Shown piece by piece: positions 45,054 through 54,444 of a stretch of DNA of 64,000 nucleotides. The notes beneath the pieces are model-generated. The model had not been told where the DNA came from, ran no database searches, and saw nothing but the letters and a program-made list of their open reading frames with translations. Position numbers and translations under genes: made by a program. Position 1 is the stretch's first letter. The number at the start of each line of letters is the position of its first letter. The DNA lies in assembly GCA_031292625.1 (NCBI GenBank), contig JARLGU010000031.1, forward strand, positions 1 through 64,000. The letters are read 5' to 3'. This stretch comes from Capsulimonadaceae bacterium (GTDB lineage: Bacteria > Armatimonadota > Armatimonadia > Armatimonadales > Capsulimonadaceae).

Positions 45054-47684
45054 CTACAGCATCGTTGAAGGATCGATATCGATCGTCAGGCCGATACGCT
45101 CCGCGATGGGCATTTCGGCTAGCGCCGCACGAAGCAGGCTCAGAAGCGCGGGACGTGTTGCGCACCGCAGCATCAAGTGCCATCTGTACCGGTTTCGCAC
45201 GCGCGCGAGAGGGCAGGCAACTGGCCCAAGGATTTGCGCTTCGTTGTCGCTTCCCGCGTTGACGATTGCGGCGCGGAGCCGGTCCGCGAGGTGAGAACAC
45301 CGCGCGCTTGCCTGTTCCTCGACCTCATCGACCGCAATAATGTTGGCGAGGCGCGCGAAAGGCGGATAGCGCAGGTCGCGCCGCTGGACGATCTCCTGGT
45401 AGTAAAACCCTTCGTAATCATGCGCGGCGGCGAGCACGATGGACTCGTGCGCGGGATCGAAGGTCTGAATATAGACCTCGCCTGGACGCTCGCCTCGTCC
45501 GGCGCGCCCGGAGACCTGCGCGAGAAGCTGAAATGTGCGTTCGGCCGCGTGGAAATCAGGCATGTTGAGGCCGGTGTCCGCATTGATGACGCCGACGAGC
45601 GTGACATCGGGGAAGTCCAGCCCCTTCGCCACCATCTGCGTCCCGATCAGCACATCGGCCTCGCGGCGGCGGAATGAGCGGAGGATCGCGGCGTGGGCGC
45701 CCTTGCGCGCCGTCGTGTCGCGGTCCATGCGCAAGGTTCTCGCTGCCGGGAACGCCTGCAGGACGGCATCCTCGACCTTCTCGGTGCCGATGCCGAATGG
45801 GAAAACCTTCATGCCGCCGCATTTAGGGCACTCGTCCGGCGCGGGCTTGCGGTAGTCGCAGTGATGGCATTGGAGCAGTCGCTGCGCTCGGTGAAACGTC
45901 AGCGTGACGTCGCAGTTCGGGCAGCGGAACGCGAACCCGCAATCCCGGCAGAGCAGAAATGGCGCAAATCCACGGCGGTTCAGGAAGAAGATTGCTTGCT
46001 CCCCGCGTTCGAGCCGCTCTCCGAGCGCATCGCGCAGGGCGAAGCTCAAGACGCTCGCAAGCGGCGACGGCTCCCAATCGGACTTGGCCGGGTCCGAATC
46101 GCTTACGCCGCCGCCTTGCGCGGCATAGCGCTTCTCGTGGGCGACGCGCTTCTCCTCGGCGATTCGCTCCTGCTCCTGCGTGCGGAGGTCGACCAGACGC
46201 ACTTCCGGCATCGGACGATTGGAGACGCGCTTCGTGAGGCGCAACAGCTCGTAGACGCCGATCTTTGCGCGGAAGAAGCTATCGACGCTCGGAGTCGCGC
46301 TGCCCAGGACGCATACCGCCCCGTTCACCCTCGCCCGCTCCAGCGCAACATCCCGCGCGTGATAGCGCGGCGCTGAATCCTGCTTGTACGATGCTTCGTG
46401 TTCCTCGTCCACGACGATCAGCCCGAGGTTGCGGACAGGAGCGAAAATGGCGGAGCGCGCGCCTACGACCACGGTGGCCGCGCCCGTTCGTATCCTGCGC
46501 CACTCGTCGAAGCGCTCGCCCGACGAGATCGCAGAGTGAAGGACGGCCACATCGTCGCCGAAGCGGGCCTTGAGCAGATCGAGCACCTGAGCGCTCAACG
46601 CGATCTCCGGCAGGATCAGGATCGAACCGCGTCCTTGCCGCCGGGCCTGCGCGATGGCGTCGAGGTAAACCTCGGTCTTGCCGGATCCAGTGACGCCGTA
46701 AAGCAGGAACGGCTTGCGCGGCCCTTCGGTGAGCGCCGCCGAAATCGCGCGCGCGGCGATGGTCTGCTCATCGTTCAACGGCGGCGGCACGGTTTGCGCG
46801 AGCCGCGTGCCAAACGGATCACGGCGCACCGAAATCTCGTGATACGCGGCCAGCCCCTTCGACGCCAGCGACCGCGCCGTCGGGCTCGAAGCCGAATCGA
46901 TCAGCACGCCGCTTGTCGGCAACGATCCGCCAACTTGCTCGGCGGCGATTAGTTCGCGCAGCAGCTTCGCCTGCTTGGGAGAGCGCGCCTCGATCCGGCT
47001 CGCCTCCGCGACCGCAACATCCGGCGACGTGCAAAGACGCAGCACGCGGATACGCTTTTCGGAAACCTTGGGCTCGACAACCACGTGAATCTGCTCGATG
47101 GCTCCCTTACGCCGGAGCGCCGCCGCAGCCTTGACTAGCGATTCATCGTTCTTCGTGAGCTGCGCGGCCTCGATCGTGCCATCCGGGGCAGCGCTAAGTT
47201 CCTCAATGATCGTCATCCATCCGGGCTGCCGCAGTCCCGAGGAGAGGAGCCGCCAGTTTGGCGACAGCTTGTAAATCACTTTGATTTGCGACGACGACGG
47301 GGCGGGCGCGATCAGCTTGATAACATCTTTAACGTCCGACAACGTCTGCGCCGCCACCCATTCCGCAATCCGCCAGAGCTCCTCGTCGAACGACTCCGCC
47401 CCGCTAATGCGCGCACGGATCTCCTTGACCTTGGCGATTGCCAGTCCGGCGGGCAACGTTTCGCCGATGCCGACGACGTGACCAATCTGATCTCCCGACG
47501 TGCCGAATGGGACGAGGACCGCGTCGCCGACCGATACGGGCAGTCCGGTTGGGACGCGGTAGGTGAACGGCTGGTTGAGCCCAGGCGCCTCGACGTTAAC
47601 GACCACCGCCGCGTAAACGCCGGTTTCATCCGCGGGCGAGGCCTGATCCGTCGGCAAGAGTTCGAAGAGATCGACGTCGGGCAT
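45054..47684 (-). CDS. priA: Primosomal protein N' (replication restart helicase PriA)
   Basis: 876 residues. N-terminal 3'-DNA-binding domain (VEAPGLNQPFTYRVP), Walker A GVTGSGKTEVYLDA, DEEH in LIVVDEEHEASYKQ, and GSATPSVDSF. An eight-cysteine zinc module (CRDCGFAFRCPNCD...LQCHHCDYR...CPKCGG) is followed by the C-terminal helicase motifs IGTQMVAKGLDFPDVTLVGV and QVSGRAGRGERPG. It reloads the replisome at collapsed forks. ATG 47684 is the sensible start; the frame extends 32 codons further upstream. TATAAT (47699-47694) ends 9 nt before the ATG, so the leader is almost nil. Confidence 0.95.
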   Translation of the reverse strand: MPDVDLFELLPTDQASPADETGVYAAVVVNVEAPGLNQPFTYRVPTGLPVSVGDAVLVPFGTSGDQIGHVVGIGETLPAGLAIAKVKEIRARISGAESFDEELWRIAEWVAAQTLSDVKDVIKLIAPAPSSSQIKVIYKLSPNWRLLSSGLRQPGWMTIIEELSAAPDGTIEAAQLTKNDESLVKAAAALRRKGAIEQIHVVVEPKVSEKRIRVLRLCTSPDVAVAEASRIEARSPKQAKLLRELIAAEQVGGSLPTSGVLIDSASSPTARSLASKGLAAYHEISVRRDPFGTRLAQTVPPPLNDEQTIAARAISAALTEGPRKPFLLYGVTGSGKTEVYLDAIAQARRQGRGSILILPEIALSAQVLDLLKARFGDDVAVLHSAISSGERFDEWRRIRTGAATVVVGARSAIFAPVRNLGLIVVDEEHEASYKQDSAPRYHARDVALERARVNGAVCVLGSATPSVDSFFRAKIGVYELLRLTKRVSNRPMPEVRLVDLRTQEQERIAEEKRVAHEKRYAAQGGGVSDSDPAKSDWEPSPLASVLSFALRDALGERLERGEQAIFFLNRRGFAPFLLCRDCGFAFRCPNCDVTLTFHRAQRLLQCHHCDYRKPAPDECPKCGGMKVFPFGIGTEKVEDAVLQAFPAARTLRMDRDTTARKGAHAAILRSFRRREADVLIGTQMVAKGLDFPDVTLVGVINADTGLNMPDFHAAERTFQLLAQVSGRAGRGERPGEVYIQTFDPAHESIVLAAAHDYEGFYYQEIVQRRDLRYPPFARLANIIAVDEVEEQASARCSHLADRLRAAIVNAGSDNEAQILGPVACPLARVRNRYRWHLMLRCATRPALLSLLRAALAEMPIAERIGLTIDIDPSTML

Positions 47685-47693
47685 GATAGGGTG

Positions 47694-47800
47694 ATTATAC
47701 ACCGGTGGCCTGCCTGCGTCAGGCAATGGCCGAATCACATCTCCACGATTGCATTCAGCGACCCCGCGTTGCCGGAGCAATTCATGCCCTGAGGTATCAT
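47694..47800. promoter_or_regulatory. Divergent -10 boxes for priA and the GlmL-like gene
   Basis: Minus-strand TATAAT (47699-47694) is 9 nt before the priA ATG. Plus-strand TATCAT (47795-47800) is 6 nt before ATG 47807. Neither gene has a visible ribosome site, fitting leaderless or nearly leaderless messages. Confidence 0.5.
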
Positions 47801-47806
47801 TTCGGC

Positions 47807-49588
47807 ATGACAGAGATCACAACCATTCTTGCGACGGACTGCGGAAGCACGACGACCAAGGCGATCCTCATCGAGAAGCGGGACGGCGAATACCGTCTGA
47901 CTACGCGAGGGGAAGCGCCGACCACGGTGGAAGCGCCGTTCGACGATGTGACCGTCGGAGTCGCCAATGCGGCGCGAGAGGTCGAAGAGCTGTCCGGCCG
48001 CTCGATCCTCGACGAGAACGGCAAGATCATCACGCCCACGAACGCCGCCGGCAAGGGCGTCGATCTCTACCTTTCCACATCGAGCGCGGGCGGCGGCTTG
48101 CAGATGACCGTGGCCGGAGTGGTCAAGGCGATGTCCGCGGAGTCCGCCGAACGAGCGGCGCTGGGCGCTGGCGCGATCATCATGGATGTCATTGCCGTCG
48201 ATGACGGGCGCAAGGATTACCAGAAGATCGAGCGTATCCGCGCGCTGCGGCCAGACATGATCCTGATGTCCGGGGGAACCGACGGCGGAACCGTTACGCA
48301 CCTCGTCGATCTCGCCGAAATGCTGCGCTCCGCCGATCCCAAGCCCCGCCTCGGAATCGGCCTCAAGCTGCCCGTGATTTACGCCGGCAATATCGAGGCG
48401 CGCTCAGCCGTTCGCGAGATCCTGGGCGATTTTGTCGACATGCGCGAGACGGACAATCTTCGCCCGGCGATGGACCGCGAAAACCTCGGACCGGCGCGCG
48501 AGGCCATCCACGAGCTGTTCCTGGAACACGTCATGCAGCAGGCCCCTGGCTACGCCAAACTGATGACCTGGACCAGCGACGGCATCATGTCGACGCCGAA
48601 CGCGGTCGGCAAGATTATGGTCGCCATCGCCGAGCAGCGGAAAATCGACGTCCTGGGCGTCGATATCGGCGGCGCGACAACCGATGTTTTTTCGGTTTTC
48701 GGCGGGACCTATAACCGGACCGTTTCCGCGAACCTCGGAATGTCCTACTCGATCTGCAATGTGCTCACCGAAACGGGGCTGCCCAATATCGCGCGCTGGA
48801 TTCCGTTTCAGACGGACGATGCGTCGCTGCGCAACCAGCTGCGCAACAAGATGATCCGGCCGACTACGATCCCTCAGGCGCTTAAGGATCTGCAGCTCGA
48901 ACAAGCCGTCGCTCGCGAAGCGCTTCGCCTCGCATTCGACCACCACAAGTCTCTCGCACGCGGGCTAAAGGGCGTCAAGCAGCGCCGGTCTGTTAGCGAT
49001 GCGGTTAGCCAGGGCGACACCGGCGCAAGCCTAGTGGACCTGATGGCCCTCGACATGATCGTCGGCAGCGGCGGCGTCCTTTCACACGCGCCGCTGCGTG
49101 GCCAATCGGCTCTGATGATGATGGATGCGTACCAGCCGGAGGGTATCACGATGCTCGCCGTGGACAGCATCTTCATGATGCCGCAACTCGGCGTCCTCTC
49201 GACCATCCTCCCGGAAGCCGCGACGCAAGTCTTCGAACGCGACTGCCTGATCAAGCTAGGCGACTGCATCGCTCCCGCCGGAACGGCGAAGGACGGCGAT
49301 CCTTGCGTCACGGTAACCACCGCCGCCGGAGAAACGCATACCGCATCATTCGGCCAGCTCAAACTCGTCGCGATGAGCCCGGGCGAAACCGGGAAGGTGA
49401 CGATCACGCCCGCGAAGGGCTTCGATGTGGGAGCAGGCAAGGGAAAAGCCCGATCCGCGACCGTCGAAGGCGGCGTTGTCGGGCTGATTATCGATGCGCG
49501 CGGCCGGCCCATCGCGCTCCCCGCTCAGGCGGAAGCGAGAACCGCGAAGCTCATCGAATGGCTCGGCGCGCTCGGGCTGCCCGCCTAA
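47807..49588 (+). CDS. GlmL/MutL-type ATPase (glutamate mutase-associated family)
   Basis: 593 residues, a full-length member of the actin-like ATPase family typified by GlmL. ATDCGSTTTKAILIEK is phosphate loop 1, SGGTDGGTVTHLVDLAEML is distinctive, and VLGVDIGGATTDVFSVFGG is phosphate loop 2. In clostridia the gene sits between the two subunit genes of B12-dependent glutamate mutase and is thought to be a chaperone or reactivator. Here neither mutase subunit is present, so the partner enzyme is unknown. ATG 47807 begins the conserved domain. Confidence 0.88.
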   Translation: MTEITTILATDCGSTTTKAILIEKRDGEYRLTTRGEAPTTVEAPFDDVTVGVANAAREVEELSGRSILDENGKIITPTNAAGKGVDLYLSTSSAGGGLQMTVAGVVKAMSAESAERAALGAGAIIMDVIAVDDGRKDYQKIERIRALRPDMILMSGGTDGGTVTHLVDLAEMLRSADPKPRLGIGLKLPVIYAGNIEARSAVREILGDFVDMRETDNLRPAMDRENLGPAREAIHELFLEHVMQQAPGYAKLMTWTSDGIMSTPNAVGKIMVAIAEQRKIDVLGVDIGGATTDVFSVFGGTYNRTVSANLGMSYSICNVLTETGLPNIARWIPFQTDDASLRNQLRNKMIRPTTIPQALKDLQLEQAVAREALRLAFDHHKSLARGLKGVKQRRSVSDAVSQGDTGASLVDLMALDMIVGSGGVLSHAPLRGQSALMMMDAYQPEGITMLAVDSIFMMPQLGVLSTILPEAATQVFERDCLIKLGDCIAPAGTAKDGDPCVTVTTAAGETHTASFGQLKLVAMSPGETGKVTITPAKGFDVGAGKGKARSATVEGGVVGLIIDARGRPIALPAQAEARTAKLIEWLGALGLPA

Positions 49589-49676
49589 CGACGACGTATG
49601 CGGCAGCCAAAGCCCGATTTTTCTTCCGCGGTCGTGAGGCGATCAGCGATTGACGTCGCCCCTTCTACGCGTAGCA

Positions 49677-50465
49677 TTATTCATGAATGAGCGTTGAGCA
49701 GACGCCAAACGCTCGCGAAACGGATCCGCAAGCCGATTCGCGATTGAAATTATTAAGCAACACGGACGACGCCAGCCACTTCACGTGCCCATCCGCGTAG
49801 ACCACGTTTCCGCCATTGTTATGCCCTACGGCTGTCGCATACGTGGTTGCGGTTGGACAACCCTCTACGCGGCTCTCAAAAGCGCCGACATTATCCAGCA
49901 GCCATGAAGAACCTGGGCCCCAATTGTCTCCCCACGCCCCAAAAACGACTCCATCTTGAGCAGGCGTAAGCAACTTGCTGATCGGCGTCGGGACTGGATT
50001 CAGTGCCGGAGAATTGCCAGGCTGCGACGACGTGTACGCATTAGGCATCGCTTCAGCCATAAAATACATGTTGTAGCCGTAGCTTGTATTGTTAAACGTG
50101 GCGTTGATCGGGATGGATGTATCTGTGTACGCCTTCATGTTTGTGTCACTGGGGCAGCGCCAAACCGTCAGGCTCTTCACGTAAGGGTTGAGTAGGAAGC
50201 CAAGCGTAATTACAGGCACGGGCCCACCGTTGTTGTATACGACGCTCGGACTCACCTCGTCGTAATCCTGATAGTATTGAACATACCCGAGACCGATCTG
50301 CTTCAGATTGCTAGCGCATGTCGACTGGCGCGCCTTTTCCCGCGCCGTCGCAAAAACGGGAAATAGTATTGCGGCGAGAATCGCAATTATTGCGATTACG
50401 ACGAGTAATTCAATAAGAGTAAACCCTATCGTGTTCCGCTGTTTGCCTCGCATAGATCCATCCAT
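49677..50465 (-). CDS. DUF1559 pseudopilin, cassette 2
   Basis: 262 residues. Prepilin site IG|FTLIE, helix [20 protein letters not shown], then [36 protein letters not shown] and the H-X9-DG box [22 protein letters not shown] 8 nt before ATG 50465 fixes the start. The LacI regulator gene ends 35 bp upstream on the same strand, so the two are one transcript. No glycosidase follows here; the next gene is the convergent GlmL-like ATPase. Confidence 0.92.
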   Translation of the reverse strand: MDGSMRGKQRNTIGFTLIELLVVIAIIAILAAILFPVFATAREKARQSTCASNLKQIGLGYVQYYQDYDEVSPSVVYNNGGPVPVITLGFLLNPYVKSLTVWRCPSDTNMKAYTDTSIPINATFNNTSYGYNMYFMAEAMPNAYTSSQPGNSPALNPVPTPISKLLTPAQDGVVFGAWGDNWGPGSSWLLDNVGAFESRVEGCPTATTYATAVGHNNGGNVVYADGHVKWLASSVLLNNFNRESACGSVSRAFGVCSTLIHE

Positions 50466-50500
50466 TGCATTGGCCTCCAAGCCGAAAGATCATTCAATAT

Positions 50501-51676
50501 CTAAACACTTGTCTGCTTGCCTAGTTCCTCGGAGATTGAGGGTACGTCCCTGCGCCGGCTTGACGCCCGTACGATCAGGTTCGAGCGCAAGCAGATTTGG
50601 CTGCCGGTCTTGTTGTCGTCGAAAATACCAAACAGCATTTTTGCGGCTTCCCGGCCCATCTCCTCGCGCGGAGCGCGCAACGTGCTGATGCCGTAGAGCT
50701 TGGCGTCGGGAATATCGTCAAAGCCGATCATCGCCAGATCTTTCCAAAGACGCAGTCCCGCTTCTTCGGCGGCCCTGGCGATGCCCACGGCCGTTTCGTC
50801 GTTCGCCGCAATCACCGCGCTGGCGGGCAGGCCGTCACGGAAAAGGTCACGCGCTAACTGATAGCTCCGATCGGTGTGGTGCCAAACATTTTCCCAATCG
50901 CGCGCCGGCGGAATGGGCTCGCGGTTGCCGGGAAACACCATAAGGCTATCGTCGTCAAGGCCAGCATAGCGGATCGCGGCATACGCCCCGCCAATCCGCT
51001 CATCCAGCCAGTCCGCGCTCACCGTTGCGAAGAACAAAATCTTTCGGTGCCCCTGCTGGATGAGATGCGTCGCCGCCTGGAAACCCGCGGCCCGGTTGTC
51101 GTAGCAAACGTTCGACACCGGCATGCCAAGCGGACCTGCGGAAACGATTACATAGGGCACGCCGCTGGCGTCCAGCGCGGCGACGTTCTCCGCCACGACA
51201 TTCAGCCAATCAAAATCGATCATTACCAGGGCGTTCGCGCCCTGGTCGACGAGGCGCGCGATCGATTCGGACGCCGGCAATGGCGCAAGACCTGGCCTCG
51301 CTCGATCAACATAGTGCGTCGTCGATCCGTCACGGCGGCCGATGGCAACCTCGAAGCCCGCCGTGACATCGTTGTACCAGGGATCCGACGGCTGCGCGAT
51401 GATCCCGGCAACGATCGGGCGGCCTTGCGGCGCCCCCGCAACCGCTTTGTCCTCGGATATTACGATTCGCTGAACCGGCGCGTACGCCTTCTCGCTCGCA
51501 TCCCTGTATCCAAGCACTTTGGCTGCCTGACGAATACGCTCGACGGTTTGCGGGGAGACGCGAATGCTGTTGTTGAGGCCGGACAGGGCAGTCGACGCGG
51601 CAGACTGGGAAACGCGTGCGTATTCCGCCACATCCTTGAGCGTCGCTCGTCGAATTCTGTCCGCGGGTCGCTTCAT
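50501..51676 (-). CDS. LacI-family transcription regulator, cassette 2
   Basis: 391 residues. The helix-turn-helix and hinge (ATLKDVAEYARVSQSAASTALSG, VERIRQAAKVLGY) lie in the first 65 residues, followed by a sugar-binding core (VAGIIAQPSDPWYNDVTAGFE, LVMIDFDWLN, VCYDNRAAGFQAATHLIQQGH, AVIAANDETAVGIARAAEEAG, AMIGFDDIPDA). An effector sugar is expected but unknown. A perfect promoter ends 6 nt before ATG 51676 and there is no ribosome site, so the message is probably leaderless. Likely represses itself and the pseudopilin gene. Confidence 0.93.
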   Translation of the reverse strand: MKRPADRIRRATLKDVAEYARVSQSAASTALSGLNNSIRVSPQTVERIRQAAKVLGYRDASEKAYAPVQRIVISEDKAVAGAPQGRPIVAGIIAQPSDPWYNDVTAGFEVAIGRRDGSTTHYVDRARPGLAPLPASESIARLVDQGANALVMIDFDWLNVVAENVAALDASGVPYVIVSAGPLGMPVSNVCYDNRAAGFQAATHLIQQGHRKILFFATVSADWLDERIGGAYAAIRYAGLDDDSLMVFPGNREPIPPARDWENVWHHTDRSYQLARDLFRDGLPASAVIAANDETAVGIARAAEEAGLRLWKDLAMIGFDDIPDAKLYGISTLRAPREEMGREAAKMLFGIFDDNKTGSQICLRSNLIVRASSRRRDVPSISEELGKQTSV

Positions 51677-51682
51677 TGTCCC

Positions 51683-51711
51683 ATTATAAAGCGGCTTGAT
51701 AATATTGTCAA
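51683..51711 (-). promoter_or_regulatory. Perfect promoter abutting the lacI-type start codon
   Basis: On the minus strand TTGACA (51711-51706), 17 bp, TATAAT (51688-51683), then GGGACA and the ATG at 51676. Confidence 0.8.
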
Positions 51712-51735
51712 GAACTTGATAAATATTTTTTATCA
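51695..51735. promoter_or_regulatory. Candidate operators of the cassette-2 regulator
   Basis: CTTGA-N8-TCAAG (51695-51712) overlaps the -35. A near-palindrome TGATAAATATTTTTTATCA (51717-51735) lies just upstream. Both contain TTGATAA. They are positioned as repressor sites; which is bound is unknown. Confidence 0.45.
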
Positions 51736-51882
51736 GTATGAAATATCTCATATTCATATGCGCCGCGAAGGCGCCGCAAGCGTCAATCGAAGGCTTTGGC
51801 AAGGCCGCTGATCCGCGGAAGCGATGCGTATGGTATGTTCTAAGGAGATTGGATAGGACGGCGAGGCAACCTCAGGATCAAC

Positions 51883-52821
51883 ATGGATTCCGATCTCGAC
51901 CATTTTCTGCAATATATGAGTACGGTGCGCCGCGCTTCGCCGATGACGTGCAAGTCCTATTCCGAGGACCTGCGCCAGTTTATCGACTTCGCGATTGAGA
52001 ACGGCTGCGGCGAAGCGGCCGGGGTCACGTCGACGCTCTTGCGCGCGTACCTGGCCGTCATGCAGGAGCGCGGGCTAGCCAAAACATCCCGCGCCCGCAA
52101 AGTGGCGTCGCTTCGGTCGTTTTTCGCGTTTCTCGCCAAGCGCCGCTATATCCCGAACTCCCCGGCGGCGGGCCTGCGCGCGCCGAAGCTCTCGCGGGGG
52201 TTGCCGAAGTTCCTGCGAAGCGACGAAATTGATATCCTGATGAGCGCGCCGCTTCGGGACGGAGCCGATCCGGATCTCGGCGCACGCGATGTTGCTTTGC
52301 TGGAGATGCTGTACGCGTCGGGAATGCGGGCCGGCGAGCTGGTCAAGCTGGAAATTGGCGACCTGGATCTAAACCGGGGGATTGCACGAGTGATCGGCAA
52401 GGGCGACAAGGAGCGAATCGTGTTGCTGGGAGATCACGCGAAAACGGCGCTCGCGACCTACCTCGGACCGCCGCGTCAGCGCCTCGTGGATGCCTGCGGC
52501 GATGCCCGCAAAACGCGGGCGGTGTTCGTCAACCGCTTCGGCCGCAAGCTCTCCGACCGGGGCGTCCGCCTGATCTTCGATAAATACTGCGCGCAGGTCA
52601 GCAGCACTCTCAAGATCACCCCGCACGTTCTGCGCCACACGTTCGCGACCCACCTGCTGGCCGGCGGCGCGGATCTGCGTTTCGTCCAGGAACTCCTTGG
52701 CCACTCCAGCATCGTCACGACGCAGATCTACACCCACGTCACGCCCGAGCGCCTGCGGGAAGTGCACGCCCGCGCCCATCCGCGCGGCGGACCGCGTGGA
52801 GAGAAGCCGGCCGAAGATTAG
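51883..52821 (+). CDS. xerC: XerC/XerD-type tyrosine recombinase
   Basis: 312 residues. An N-terminal SAM-like core-binding domain (FLQYMSTVRRASPMTCKSYSEDLRQF) is joined to a catalytic domain with Arg in SGMRAGELVKL, Lys in GKGDKERIV, HVLRHTFATH, LGHSSIVTTQ and nucleophile Tyr in IYTHV. Xer enzymes resolve chromosome dimers at dif; XerC and XerD cannot be told apart here. No phage or integron context, which supports a housekeeping role. AGGAT lies 6 nt before the ATG. The gap 52822-52974 holds nothing recognised. Confidence 0.9.
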   Translation: MDSDLDHFLQYMSTVRRASPMTCKSYSEDLRQFIDFAIENGCGEAAGVTSTLLRAYLAVMQERGLAKTSRARKVASLRSFFAFLAKRRYIPNSPAAGLRAPKLSRGLPKFLRSDEIDILMSAPLRDGADPDLGARDVALLEMLYASGMRAGELVKLEIGDLDLNRGIARVIGKGDKERIVLLGDHAKTALATYLGPPRQRLVDACGDARKTRAVFVNRFGRKLSDRGVRLIFDKYCAQVSSTLKITPHVLRHTFATHLLAGGADLRFVQELLGHSSIVTTQIYTHVTPERLREVHARAHPRGGPRGEKPAED

Positions 52822-52974
52822 GCGATAATAGGAGATGGCCTACGGCCACATCCGTGATCACGTTCTGCACCAACCCACGACGCTCGTCCCCCGGCGCTCG
52901 ATGCCCGGCATAAACAAAGGAATGATGCCGGGGCAAGCGGACTGCGCACGTCGAAAGCCTTGGTCAAAACTGCG

Positions 52975-54420
52975 TCACTTGCCGCCGACTGTAACTGTCC
53001 CCAACGCATAACCTGATGACGCCATCCGCGCCGAGACCGGCAGTATCATCGGATCACGGTATCCGCTCGGGTCAATAATCGCAAATCCGAGGGTGTACGA
53101 GCCGGGCTTAATGGAGATTGGCAGCGGGAAATTGTCCACGTGTTCGCTCGCAGGCGAATCTGGCAGCAGCGATCCGACCGTTAGCGACGAGGGTGCGCTC
53201 CAGATCACATTTCCCGAAGAATCGGCGAGGGAATAGCTCAGCGCCCATCTCTCATAGGTTGGCGCGGAGCCAAGATTGCTCCACGTGGATCTGACAGTAA
53301 GCTGCTTGCCTTTCCCGATTTCGACCGGATACTCGAAGCGCAGAGGCTCCAAACTATAGCCCGCACTGTTTCCAGCGGCGATCATGGCTTGCTGCTCATC
53401 GGCGGCGAAATCACCCCATCGAGACGAGGCGAAATTGGTGTCGCTGATGAGCGAAACATGGAACTCACGCACCTGCCCGGTTAGAGCGTCGAGCCCTGCC
53501 TCAAATCGCTTTCCATTGACCGCAGGCGCTGGCTCCACAATAAACGGCGCAACTTTCCAGCGATCCAGAATCAGCTGCCGATCAGCGGCGGAAATGTCTC
53601 GGGGCAATAGATCCTTCACGAAGTGGGTCCAGCCATAGCTGTCACGGCGCATTCCAATCGGGATTCTCGTCTTCAGGCTCAGTGCATAAAGCAGCGAGGG
53701 AGTATCGTCGGTCATCATCACGAGTCTCGTATGCGGGAACGCTCGCACCTGGGCATCGACAATCCGCCGCTTCGTCTCTGCCGATCCGGCGCGGCATCCC
53801 TGAGTGTTGACCGACGGATCGTCGTAGGGTATCCGCCCACGATCTCCAAAATCGTGCCACTCGCCGTAATTGCCGTACATGCGAATGTCGACGAAGGCGA
53901 TTCTCGGGTCGCCGTCATACTTTGCGCCAAGAGCCGCGAAGAGCTTCTCCACGCCGGAGAGGTAGAGAGGATCGTTCCAATCCGGCACGTAAAAGGTTGC
54001 CGGATTTCCCGCATGCCTGGGGGCAAAAAATCCTTTCGTAAGTCGCTTGACTATGTATTCCGGAACGGAGACGCCCGATTTAGACGTGCTGTTGGCTGAC
54101 ATGACGGCAAAGCCCAGACGCTCCCCTTTCTGAAGTCGGGCAAGCGCGCGATCGAATATCGAAAAATCGTACTCACCCTCCCCCTTCTCGATATCAGCCC
54201 ACTCCACGCGGATATACCGATCTCGCTTCGGATTGGTCAAAGGTACGACGCCCCATTTGTCCCAGAGCGAATATCCTCTCAGGGGATTATTCGCGACACC
54301 ATCCGTCGGCAAGCTCACCGTGCTCGTCCAAACAGAAGTCTTGGCGGCGCTGGAAGCATCAGCCGCGTAAATGGTCGCAAATGCGATCACGATAACAAGG
54401 ACAACGATACTGGATCTCAT
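52975..54420 (-). CDS. Secreted DUF4832 glycosidase-like protein
   Basis: 481 residues with a signal peptide (RSSIVVLVIVIAFATIYAADA). The middle is a TIM-barrel-like segment with IRVEWADIEKGEGEYDFSIFD, VDIRMYGNYGEWHDFG and a DUF4832 region (RRDSYGWTHFV, WKVAPFIVEPAP, REFHVSLISDTNF). The C-terminus is an Ig-like beta domain (YPVEIGKGKQLTVRSTWSNLGSAPTYE). The pattern WADIEKGEGEYDF recalls GH42-type beta-galactosidases. A polysaccharide-active role is inferred. Third gene of the LacI, pseudopilin, DUF4832 transcript, 24 bp after the pseudopilin. Confidence 0.82.
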   Translation of the reverse strand: MRSSIVVLVIVIAFATIYAADASSAAKTSVWTSTVSLPTDGVANNPLRGYSLWDKWGVVPLTNPKRDRYIRVEWADIEKGEGEYDFSIFDRALARLQKGERLGFAVMSANSTSKSGVSVPEYIVKRLTKGFFAPRHAGNPATFYVPDWNDPLYLSGVEKLFAALGAKYDGDPRIAFVDIRMYGNYGEWHDFGDRGRIPYDDPSVNTQGCRAGSAETKRRIVDAQVRAFPHTRLVMMTDDTPSLLYALSLKTRIPIGMRRDSYGWTHFVKDLLPRDISAADRQLILDRWKVAPFIVEPAPAVNGKRFEAGLDALTGQVREFHVSLISDTNFASSRWGDFAADEQQAMIAAGNSAGYSLEPLRFEYPVEIGKGKQLTVRSTWSNLGSAPTYERWALSYSLADSSGNVIWSAPSSLTVGSLLPDSPASEHVDNFPLPISIKPGSYTLGFAIIDPSGYRDPMILPVSARMASSGYALGTVTVGGK

Positions 54421-54444
54421 GTGGTACTCCTAACAGCGCCTCGA

